Translations under genes and position numbers: made by a program | Origin: Achromobacter aloeverae | Lineage (GTDB): Bacteria; Pseudomonadota; Gammaproteobacteria; Burkholderiales; Burkholderiaceae_B | Length of the DNA stretch: 64,000 nucleotides | NCBI RefSeq assembly: GCF_004121055.1 | Contig: NZ_PYAL01000008.1 | Coordinates: 248,001 to 312,000 of the forward strand | Direction: 5' to 3' | Notes under the pieces: generated by a model | What the model was told of the DNA's origin: nothing | Database searches by the model: none | Seen by the model: the letters and a program-made list of their open reading frames with translations, nothing else | Shown here: positions 1-6,913 of the stretch, in pieces | Position numbering within the stretch: the stretch's first letter is position 1 | Layout: each line of letters starts with the position of its first letter

Positions 1-775
1 CCGCGGCTTGCTCGTCCTCTTCGTCATCGCGGCCCAGGTAGGCCTCGATGACCTGTTCGTTGTTGCGGATGGACTCCGGCTCGCCGCTGGCGATGATCTT
101 GCCGAAGTTCAGCACCGCGATGGTCTCGCACAGCCCCATCACGAAGTGCATGTCGTGCTCGATCATCAGGATGGTGTAGCCGCGGCCCCGTATGGCCTCG
201 ATTTCGCGCATCAGTTCGGCTCGCTCGCCGGTATTCATGCCGGCCACCGGCTCGTCCAGCAGCAACAGGCGCGGTTCGGTCGCCAGCGCGCGCGCCAGCT
301 CCAGGCGGCGCTGCTCGCCATAGGACAGGTTGTCGGCCAGGTCGTTGGCCTTGTGGTCCAGCCGCATCCAGCTCAGCAGTTCCAGCGCGCGCTCGCGCGC
401 CTGCGCCTCGTGCTTGCGGAAATTGGGCAGGCTGAACAACAGGCCGCCGACGCCGTAGTGCATGTGGCGGTAAGCGCCCACCACCACGTTTTCCAGCAGC
501 GTCATCTCCTTGAACAGGCGGATGTTCTGGAAAGTGCGCGCCACGCCGGCGCGCGTGATGCGATGCGGCTTGACGCCGACCAGGCTCTTGCCGTCGAAGA
601 CCACGTTGCCGCCGCTGGGCCGCAGCAGGCCGGTGATGATGTTGAACACCGTGGTCTTGCCGGCGCCGTTGGGGCCGATCAAGCCGAAAATGGCGCCCTG
701 CGGCACCTTGAGATTGACGTCATGCAGCACATGCAGGCCGCCAAAACGCATGGAGATGTTCGAGAGCTCAAGCAT
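1..775 (-). CDS. livG: LivG-type ABC transporter ATP-binding protein (partial)
   Basis: ATPase subunit of a branched-chain amino acid (HAAT family) ABC importer, acting at the cytoplasmic face of the inner membrane. The first 258 codons are present and the C-terminus runs off the left edge. Walker A GPNGAGKT (residues 34-41), the ABC signature LSYGEQ (150-155) and a Walker B ending in LLLLDEP (to 176) are intact. The start ATG at 775 overlaps the livM stop by 8 nt (ATGCTTGA), which implies translational coupling. LivG rather than LivF is inferred from its position directly after livM and from the length; livF would be expected beyond the edge. The transported ligand cannot be fixed from sequence, since the family also moves amides and urea. 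Confidence 0.93.
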   Translation of the reverse strand, partial: MLELSNISMRFGGLHVLHDVNLKVPQGAIFGLIGPNGAGKTTVFNIITGLLRPSGGNVVFDGKSLVGVKPHRITRAGVARTFQNIRLFKEMTLLENVVVGAYRHMHYGVGGLLFSLPNFRKHEAQARERALELLSWMRLDHKANDLADNLSYGEQRRLELARALATEPRLLLLDEPVAGMNTGERAELMREIEAIRGRGYTILMIEHDMHFVMGLCETIAVLNFGKIIASGEPESIRNNEQVIEAYLGRDDEEDEQAA

Positions 776-1634
776 GGCGCTTGCCTCCCTTGCGCGTCCA
801 GCGCGCGAAACGCGCCGGATCCCAGATGCCTTGCGGCAGGAACAGAACGATAAGCACCAGGATGACCCCGTTGGCGACCAGGCGGAAGTCGCCCAGACCG
901 CGCAGCGCTTCCGGCAGCACGGTAATGATGGCGCTGCCCAGCAGCGGTCCGATCAGGCTGTTGATACCCCCCAGGATGGTCATGGTCAGGATTTCCACGC
1001 CACGGTCGAAACCGAATTCCTGCGGGCCGATGAAAAACGTCAGGTGGGCATTGAGCGCGCCGGCCAGTCCCGCGACCGCCGCCCCGAGGATGAAAGCCAG
1101 CATTTTGTTGGCGCGCACGTCGATTCCCATCAGGCCGGCGGCGGTCTCGTCGCTGCGGATGGCGTCGAACGCCCGCCCGATCTTCGACGCGCGCACGCGC
1201 CACAGCACCAGCAGCACGATTACCACCGCGCCCGCCACATGCCACCACTGCGTCGATTGCGGAATGCCGTTCAGGCCCAGCGCGCCGCCGGTCAGCGATT
1301 CCGTGTTGAGGATGGCCACCCGCACCACTTCGCCGAACCCCAGCGTCGCCATGGCAAGGTAGACGCCGGACAGGCGTATGGTCGGCAGGCCGATCAGCGC
1401 CGCCACCACGGCCGGCGCCACCATGCCGCCGGCGAGCGCCACCGAAAAGGGCATGTCGTAATTCATCGTCAGCAGCGCCGCCGTATAGGCGCCGATGCCC
1501 ATGAAGGCCGCGTTTGCCATGGCCAGCATGCCGCAAGCCAGGGTCAGCCAGATGGACAACGCCAGCAGCGCGTTGGTGCCCAGCGACAGGACCAGGTTGC
1601 CGTAGATATCCCAGAAAGTTTGGAGTGCGCTCAT
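768..1634 (-). CDS. livM: Branched-chain amino acid ABC transporter permease LivM
   Basis: Inner-membrane permease of the same importer, 288 residues and very hydrophobic, with the segment order of the LivM family (an N-terminal stretch LLALSIWLTLACGMLAMANAA-like helix, then the conserved AFMGIGAYTAAL region). The family pairs LivM with LivH as the heterodimeric channel. The start is taken at MSALQTFW (ATG at 1634), just 2 nt after the livH stop. A longer reading of the frame would run antisense-like through livH and is rejected. The stop overlaps the livG start by 8 nt. Confidence 0.94.
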   Translation of the reverse strand: MSALQTFWDIYGNLVLSLGTNALLALSIWLTLACGMLAMANAAFMGIGAYTAALLTMNYDMPFSVALAGGMVAPAVVAALIGLPTIRLSGVYLAMATLGFGEVVRVAILNTESLTGGALGLNGIPQSTQWWHVAGAVVIVLLVLWRVRASKIGRAFDAIRSDETAAGLMGIDVRANKMLAFILGAAVAGLAGALNAHLTFFIGPQEFGFDRGVEILTMTILGGINSLIGPLLGSAIITVLPEALRGLGDFRLVANGVILVLIVLFLPQGIWDPARFARWTRKGGKRHA

Positions 1635-1636
1635 AC

Positions 1637-2518
1637 TCAAGCCTTGCGTTGCACCACTTTGCCGAACAGGCCCTGGGGGCGCACCAGCAGGATCAGGAAG
1701 AGCAGGCCGAAAGCCACCGCGTCGCGCATCGTGGACCCGATGTACGCCACCGACAGCACTTCGGCGAAGCCCAGGAACAGGCCACCCAGCATGGCGCCGC
1801 GGATATCGCCCATGCCGCCCAGGATGATGACGGCGATGCCCTTGTGCAGCATGGGCTGGCCCATCAGGGGAAAGACGGCATTGGAGTACAGGCCGATCAG
1901 CAGGCCGGCCACACCCCCCAGCGCGCCCGCCATGAAGGAAGTCACCAGGAACAGCTGCTCGACGTTGATGCCCAGCAGCCAGGCCGCCTTGGGCGACTCG
2001 GCGATGGCGCGCAGGGCGCGGCCGAACTGCGTGCGATGCATGACCAGCATCAGCACAGCCATCAAGGCGAAGGACAGGAAGATGATGGCCAGTTCGATGA
2101 CCGTCACGTGCATGCCCCCGATCACCAGCGTCTGGTCGGGCACGATACCGGCGGGAAAGCGCTGGTTGCTGGCGCCGTAGACGCCTTGCATGCCGTTGTT
2201 CAGGATGATGCCCACGCCTATGGTGGCGATCATGGGAATCAGGTGAGGCGCGTTGCGCTTGCGCAGCGGCTTGAGCACCAGCCAGTCGATCACCGCGCCC
2301 GCCGCGCCAGCCGCGACGAAGGCGCCGATGATGGCGACCCACAGCGGAACACCCAGCTTGGTAATGAAGGTCAGCGCCACATAGGCGCCCAGCATGAACA
2401 CCGCGCCATGGGCGAGGTTGATAATGCCCAATACGCCGAAGACCAGCGTGAAGCCTAGCGCGAACAAGGCGTACACACAGCCCAGGGACAGGGCATTGAC
2501 GAATTGTTGTTCCAACAT
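1637..2518 (-). CDS. livH: Branched-chain amino acid ABC transporter permease LivH
   Basis: Second inner-membrane permease of the importer, 293 residues, the usual LivH length. The N-terminus MLEQQFVNALSLG followed by a GIINLAHGAVFMLGAY segment is the classic LivH signature. About eight hydrophobic segments are visible. It follows the binding-protein gene by 100 nt, and that gap holds a strong hairpin with a short U-run that probably tunes its expression relative to the binding protein. Substrate is inferred from the family only. Confidence 0.95.
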   Translation of the reverse strand: MLEQQFVNALSLGCVYALFALGFTLVFGVLGIINLAHGAVFMLGAYVALTFITKLGVPLWVAIIGAFVAAGAAGAVIDWLVLKPLRKRNAPHLIPMIATIGVGIILNNGMQGVYGASNQRFPAGIVPDQTLVIGGMHVTVIELAIIFLSFALMAVLMLVMHRTQFGRALRAIAESPKAAWLLGINVEQLFLVTSFMAGALGGVAGLLIGLYSNAVFPLMGQPMLHKGIAVIILGGMGDIRGAMLGGLFLGFAEVLSVAYIGSTMRDAVAFGLLFLILLVRPQGLFGKVVQRKA

Positions 2519-2536
2519 ACCGGGGGTTCCGAATCG

Positions 2537-2582
2537 AAAAACGCCTTGCGGGCAGCGGCGATGGCCGCGGCCCGCAAGGCGT
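2537..2582 (-). terminator. Attenuator-like hairpin between binding protein and livH
   Basis: Perfect 13-bp arms at 2541-2553 and 2570-2582 enclose an additional GCGGC/GCCGC stem. On the minus strand the hairpin is followed by five U residues (2537-2541). It lies inside the liv operon, so partial termination or 3'-end protection of the abundant binding-protein mRNA is the natural reading (inference). Confidence 0.7.
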
Positions 2583-2618
2583 CGAACACGGCGTCGGCCG
2601 CGCTCGCCTTGCTTGGGG

Positions 2619-3773
2619 TTACTTCACGATGATGTACTTGCCGTCCTTCGTCACGCTGACGATGGGCGCTTGCTCGGCGTCATAGCCGGCGGGCTTGCCG
2701 GCGCGGTCCTTGGCCTGGCGGAACTTGAACGCGCCAGTGGCGCCGGTCCAGGTCACGGCAGGCAGGGCGTCGCGCAGGGCGGCGCGGTCGGCGGTGAGGT
2801 CACCCGTCAGCTTGGTGTGCTTCAGGGCTTCGGCGACGATGTACATGGCGTCATACGCCTGTGCCGCGAATTGATCGGGGGCCACGTTGTACTTGGCCTT
2901 GTAGGCACCGATGAACTTGGTATTTTCAGGGGCCGGATTTTCGATCGACCAGGGGCTGCCGACCCACAGGTCGTTGGAAGCCGCGCCAGGCGCCAGGTCG
3001 AAGATCTTAACCGAATTCATGCCGTTGCCGCCAATGAACGGCACGTTCAGGCCGATCTGGCGCGCCTGCACCATGATGGGGCCGCCCTCGGCCAGCAGGG
3101 CCGACAGCACGACGGCGTCCGGGTTGGTGCCCTTGATCTTGGTCAGCTGGGCCTTGAAATCGACGTCGCCCTTGGCGAAGGTTTCCGTGGTGGTGACCGG
3201 GATCTTCAGGTCTTCCAGGGCCTTCTTGAAGTTGTCGTAGCCGCTCTTGGTGAAGACGTCGTCGTTGCCGTACAGCACCGCGACCTTCTTCACGCCGGCC
3301 TTGTCCATCGCCATCTTCAGGGTGGCGGGCAGCACGTCGGCCTCGGTCACCGAGTTGCGGAAGACGTAGTTGCCGATGGAGGTGATGCCGTCGGCGGTAT
3401 TGGACGTGCCGAAGGCCACGGTCTTGCCGGCCTGGGCGATAGGATCGGCCGCCTGGGCCGAATTCGACAGCGTCGGGCCGAAGGTCATCAGGACCTTGTC
3501 CTGGAAAATCAGTTTCTTGAAGACGTTGATGGCTTCTTCTTTCTTGCCCTGCTCGTCCTCGATCACCAGCGCCAGCTTATTGCCGTTGATACCGCCGGCG
3601 GCGTTGATTTCATCGGCGGCCAGCTGGAAGCCGTTGCGGATGGCGATGCCGTACTGGGCGGCGCCGCCGGACAGTGCCTCGGCCATGCCCAGCTTGATAT
3701 CGGCCGCGTGAACGGCGGGGAACGCGCCGGCCATCGCGATGACGGCCAGCAGTTTCTTATAAGTGAAATTCAT
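2619..3773 (-). CDS. Periplasmic branched-chain amino acid-type substrate-binding protein
   Basis: Periplasmic receptor of the liv importer, type I periplasmic-binding fold (Peripla_BP_6/LivJ family), 384 residues. The N-terminus MNFTYKKLLAVIAMAGAFPAVHA is a Sec signal peptide with predicted cleavage after VHA. The mature protein opens IKLGMAEALSGGAAQYG and contains ADEINAAGGINGNKL, both typical of the family. The start ATG at 3773 is chosen over an upstream in-frame start at 3791 because GAGAGGG sits at Shine-Dalgarno distance. It is the first gene of the operon and the only one with a long upstream non-coding region. Leucine, valine, glutamate and amide ligands are all possible. Confidence 0.93.
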   Translation of the reverse strand: MNFTYKKLLAVIAMAGAFPAVHAADIKLGMAEALSGGAAQYGIAIRNGFQLAADEINAAGGINGNKLALVIEDEQGKKEEAINVFKKLIFQDKVLMTFGPTLSNSAQAADPIAQAGKTVAFGTSNTADGITSIGNYVFRNSVTEADVLPATLKMAMDKAGVKKVAVLYGNDDVFTKSGYDNFKKALEDLKIPVTTTETFAKGDVDFKAQLTKIKGTNPDAVVLSALLAEGGPIMVQARQIGLNVPFIGGNGMNSVKIFDLAPGAASNDLWVGSPWSIENPAPENTKFIGAYKAKYNVAPDQFAAQAYDAMYIVAEALKHTKLTGDLTADRAALRDALPAVTWTGATGAFKFRQAKDRAGKPAGYDAEQAPIVSVTKDGKYIIVK

Positions 3774-3904
3774 GGGAACACCCTCTCTCACGCTCGTTAT
3801 GTGTAAACGCCAGGGTCTCGCGCCCTCGCTGGACGTATAAGACTATCGACGGTCATTTCGCCGCGGTTCACTGAAAAAACAGCCGGAAACGCGGATTATT
3901 TCAG

Positions 3905-3938
3905 CCGCGCGCGCCCTTACCAACCAGGGCGCGCGCGG
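3905..3938. repeat. Perfect GC hairpin upstream of the liv operon
   Basis: Arms 3905-3917 (CCGCGCGCGCCCT) and 3926-3938 are exact reverse complements around an 8-nt loop. No U-run follows on either strand, so it is not a standard intrinsic terminator. It sits about 130-165 nt upstream of the binding-protein start, where it could lie in the 5' leader or act as a protein-binding or supercoiling-sensitive site. Confidence 0.6.
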
Positions 3939-4076
3939 GCAAGGCCGACATTATTACTCGATTTGTTGCGGCTTGAAACCCTAGATAAACGCGCAAAACC
4001 CTCAATCCCGCGCCCATCCACCAGAAAAACGCCCAAAACCACCCAAAATCAAACTTAAGAACCCCACCCCATCGAG

Positions 4077-4152
4077 GACACCGCGGATCCGGGTCCCCCG
4101 GTCCGTGGGTGTCGCCCCCTGGGGGGCCGCGCTCCGCGCGGTACGGGGGGGC
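4077..4152. repeat. GC-rich multi-hairpin block downstream of pmbA
   Basis: Nested palindromes: GACACC (4077-4082) pairs with GGTGTC (4108-4113); CCGCGC (4127-4132) pairs with GCGCGG (4136-4141); GCCCCC (4114-4119) pairs with GGGGGC (4147-4152). It begins 4 nt after the pmbA stop on the minus strand. It resembles the C-run/G-run palindromic intergenic repeats common in Bordetella and Achromobacter chromosomes (from memory of the genus, not searched). Likely role is transcript termination or 3'-end stability. Confidence 0.5.
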
Positions 4153-4156
4153 CTTC

Positions 4157-5521
4157 TCATCCCCCAGCGATGGCCATCTGCTCGATAAGGATAGACCCCG
4201 TCCGCTTGGTCCCCCGCACGATCTCGTCCGCGCCCACGGCCACGATCTGGCGGAACATATCGGCCAGATTGCCGGCGATGGTGACTTCCTGCACGGCATG
4301 CTGGATGACGCCGTCCTTGACCCAGTACCCGAACGCCCCGCGCGAATAATCGCCCGTCACGTAGTTCACGCCCTGGCCGATCAACTCGGTGACCAGCAGC
4401 CCCGTGCCCATCTTGCGCAGCATGGCCGGCAGGTCATCCGCCGGGTTCGTGTCGCGCGAGCTCAAGGTGAGGTTATGCGAACCGCCGGCATTGCCGGTGA
4501 CGGCCATGCCCAGTTTGCGCGCGGTGTAGGTGGACAGGAAATAGCCCTGCAGCACCCCGCCCCGCACCACGTCGCGCGCCCGCGTAATCACGCCTTCATC
4601 GTCGAACGGCGAACTGCCCATGGCGCCGGGGATGTGGGGATCCTCGGTCACGTCCAGATGATCGGCCAGCACCGGCTTGCCCAGGCTGTCGAGCAGGAAA
4701 GAGGCCTTGCGGTAGAGCGCCCCGCCATTGGTTGCCTGCGTCAATGCGCCCAGCAGGCCCAGCGCCAGGGGCGCTTCGAACAGGACCGGAAACTTGCCGG
4801 TGGGAATGCGCCGCGCCGACAGGCGCGACAGGGCTCGCTCGGCGGCATAGCGGCCGACTGCCTCGGGATCGGCCAGCTTGCTTGCGTCGCGTTCGCTGGA
4901 GTACCAGAAGTCGCGCTGCATATTGCTCCCGCGACCGGCAATGGGAGCCACCGACAGGCTGTGCCGGGAATAAGGATAGCCGCCGAGAAAGCCGCGCGTG
5001 TTCCCCATTACGAACTGGCCTTCGTATGTGCCGAGCGACGCCCCTTCGGTATTGGTAATGCGGGGGTCCACCGCGCGCGCCGCGCGCTCGGCCCGCAAGG
5101 CCAGTTCGGCGGCGCTGTCCGTATCGATGGCCCAGGGGTAATGCAGGCGCAAATCGGGGTAGTCGCGCGCCAGGTTTTCCGCGTCGGGCAGGCCGGCGGC
5201 GGGGTCTTCGGCCGTGGCGCTGGCGATATGCCACGCCGCCTCCACGGTTTCGCGCAACGCGGTCGGCGAGAAATCCGAGGTCGACGCCGAGCCGCGGCGC
5301 TGGCCGGCGTACACCGTGACATCCAGGGACCGGTCGCGCGTCTGCTCGACCGTCTCGATATCGTTCTTGCGCACCGACACCGACAGTCCCAGGCTTTCGG
5401 AGACTTCGGCGGCGGCGTCGCTGGCGCCGATTTTTCGGGCATGCGCCAGGGCGCTTTCAACCAGTTCGCTGAATCGCGCGTGGTTTTCGGCTATCGGCAG
5501 GGAGGAAGAGGAATTGACCAT
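4157..5521 (-). CDS. pmbA: TldD/PmbA family metalloprotease subunit PmbA (TldE)
   Basis: 454-residue PmbA/TldE homologue. With TldD this family forms a cytoplasmic metalloprotease that matures microcin B17 and degrades CcdA-type antitoxins in Escherichia coli. Landmarks are the N-terminal FSELVESALAHARKIGASDAAAEV, the IETVEQTRDRSLDVTVYAGQRRGSAST-type segment, the NAGGSHNLTL motif near residue 365 and the C-terminal TIAGNLADMF region. The start MVNSSSSLP (ATG 5521) gives the standard family length; further upstream the frame runs antisense through darP. Divergence from darP is the conserved arrangement in beta- and gammaproteobacteria. The tldD partner is not in this window. Confidence 0.94.
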   Translation of the reverse strand: MVNSSSSLPIAENHARFSELVESALAHARKIGASDAAAEVSESLGLSVSVRKNDIETVEQTRDRSLDVTVYAGQRRGSASTSDFSPTALRETVEAAWHIASATAEDPAAGLPDAENLARDYPDLRLHYPWAIDTDSAAELALRAERAARAVDPRITNTEGASLGTYEGQFVMGNTRGFLGGYPYSRHSLSVAPIAGRGSNMQRDFWYSSERDASKLADPEAVGRYAAERALSRLSARRIPTGKFPVLFEAPLALGLLGALTQATNGGALYRKASFLLDSLGKPVLADHLDVTEDPHIPGAMGSSPFDDEGVITRARDVVRGGVLQGYFLSTYTARKLGMAVTGNAGGSHNLTLSSRDTNPADDLPAMLRKMGTGLLVTELIGQGVNYVTGDYSRGAFGYWVKDGVIQHAVQEVTIAGNLADMFRQIVAVGADEIVRGTKRTGSILIEQMAIAGG

Positions 5522-5608
5522 GAAAGCTCGCTTCAGAGAGACGGGTATGATACCCAGGTCCGCCACCGCGCAGTATGTTTTCGCCCTTCCTTTATTTATT
5601 AGCCACTT

Positions 5609-6151
5609 ATGCACGACCAGCCCGACTCCCCCGCTACCGACGATGACGACGGCGGCTACGACCGCCCCAGCAAGTCCCAGGTCAAGCGGGAAATGCTCGC
5701 GCTCACGGACCTGGGCAAGGAGCTGATCGCCCTTACACCCGAACGGCTGCGCCAATTGCCCCTGGCCGAGCGCCTGCATGACGCCATCCGCGAAGCGCAG
5801 CGCACCACCAGCCGTGAAGGCCTGCGCCGCCAGACGCACTTCGTCGGCAAGCTGATGCGGGACGCCCCCGCCGATGAAATCCGCCGGCAGCTGGACGTCT
5901 GGCGCAATGGCTCGCGCGAGGAAACCGCCGCCATGCACCGCCTGGAAAAGCTGCGCGACCGCCTGCTCGAAGACGACACGGCCCTCACCGAGCTGCTGAA
6001 CCTCTATCCCGGCGTCGACGTGCAGCCGCTGCGCACCCTGATACGCGAAGCGCGCAAGGAAGCGCGCGCCAACACCGAACTGCAGCAGGGCCAGGAACCG
6101 AAGCGCAAGCACTACCGCGCGCTCTTCCAGGCGTTGAAAAACCTGGGATGA
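5609..6151 (+). CDS. darP: Ribosome biogenesis factor DarP (YjgA, UPF0307)
   Basis: 180-residue, strongly charged and mostly helical cytoplasmic protein of the YjgA/DarP family, which in E. coli binds late 50S ribosomal precursors. The acidic N-terminus ([10 protein letters not shown]) precedes the family core [22 protein letters not shown], and the C-terminal [17 protein letters not shown] is highly characteristic. It is divergent from pmbA with an 87-nt gap that must contain both promoters, the arrangement usually seen for yjgA/pmbA. The next gene starts 53 nt downstream on the same strand. Confidence 0.94.
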   Translation: MHDQPDSPATDDDDGGYDRPSKSQVKREMLALTDLGKELIALTPERLRQLPLAERLHDAIREAQRTTSREGLRRQTHFVGKLMRDAPADEIRRQLDVWRNGSREETAAMHRLEKLRDRLLEDDTALTELLNLYPGVDVQPLRTLIREARKEARANTELQQGQEPKRKHYRALFQALKNLG

Positions 6152-6204
6152 TCCCGCGCGCGGCATGCCCGCCCGCCCCCTTTTTTGCGATTTTTGGCCA
6201 CGCC

Positions 6205-6894
6205 ATGACTTCAGACACGACGCCCGACCTGCTCGACTGCATCGAACTCCAGACCGGCCCGCAACCGACCCATGCCGTCATCTGGATGCACGGCCTGGGC
6301 GCGGACGGCAATGATTTCGTGCCCATCGTGCCCGAGCTGCGCCTGCCGGCCACGCCGGCGGTACGCTTCGTCTTTCCCAACGCGCCCGTGCAGCCGGTGA
6401 CGATCAATGGCGGCATGGCCATGCGCGCCTGGTACGACATTTTCAACCGTGACCTGGTGCGGCGCGAGGATGCGCCCGGCATCCAGCGGTCCGAAGCCGC
6501 CATCCGCGCCTTGATCGCCCGCGAGAACGCGCGCGGCATCCCGACGTCGCGCATCGTGCTGGCCGGCTTTTCCCAAGGCTGCGCCATGACCCTGCACACC
6601 GGCTTGCGCCTTCCGGAGAAGCTCGCCGGCATGGTGGCGCTGTCCGGCTACCTGCCCTTGCTGGACCTGGCCGCGGCCGAGCGCCACCAGGCCAATCGGG
6701 ATACGCCCATCTTCATGGCGCATGGCACCTATGACCCCGTGGTGGAGCTGCCGCGCGCCACGGCCTCGCGCGACCAGCTGCAATCGCTCGGCTACGACGT
6801 GCGCTGGCACGACTACCCCATGCCGCACTCCGTATGCGCGCAAGAGGTGGCGGATATCGCCGCGTTCCTGCGGGAAATCCTGGCGGGCGGATAG
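6205..6894 (+). CDS. Carboxylesterase, alpha/beta-hydrolase (phospholipase/carboxylesterase family)
   Basis: 229-residue cytoplasmic serine esterase of the carboxylesterase-2/Abhydrolase_2 type, related to Pseudomonas EstB and to acyl-protein thioesterases. The catalytic triad is visible: Ser123 in GFSQG, Asp177 in HGTYDPVV and His208 in PMPHSV; the oxyanion region is WMHGLGADGNDF. ATG at 6205 is chosen because the frame's earlier start at 6148 would overlap darP and add an unusual leader. Natural substrate unknown; small esters or acylated proteins are possible. Confidence 0.9.
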   Translation: MTSDTTPDLLDCIELQTGPQPTHAVIWMHGLGADGNDFVPIVPELRLPATPAVRFVFPNAPVQPVTINGGMAMRAWYDIFNRDLVRREDAPGIQRSEAAIRALIARENARGIPTSRIVLAGFSQGCAMTLHTGLRLPEKLAGMVALSGYLPLLDLAAAERHQANRDTPIFMAHGTYDPVVELPRATASRDQLQSLGYDVRWHDYPMPHSVCAQEVADIAAFLREILAGG

Positions 6895-6913
6895 CGAGGC
6901 GCCAGGCCGGAAC

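Larger units (their letters stand above)
3774..4156. other. Intergenic region between the liv operon and pmbA
   Basis: 383 bp without a convincing gene. It must hold the promoter of the minus-strand liv operon. Two structured elements stand out and are listed separately: a perfect 13-bp hairpin at 3905-3938 and a GC-rich multi-hairpin block at 4077-4152. The part between them (about 3960-4070) is relatively A/C-rich. No start codon with a plausible ribosome site and coding character was found. Confidence 0.6.

Noticed and set aside
3901..4299. Minus-strand open frame of 132 codons overlapping the 3' end of pmbA and the liv upstream region.
   Set aside because: Translation is low-complexity with no start signal, runs through the palindromic repeat block and overlaps pmbA out of frame.
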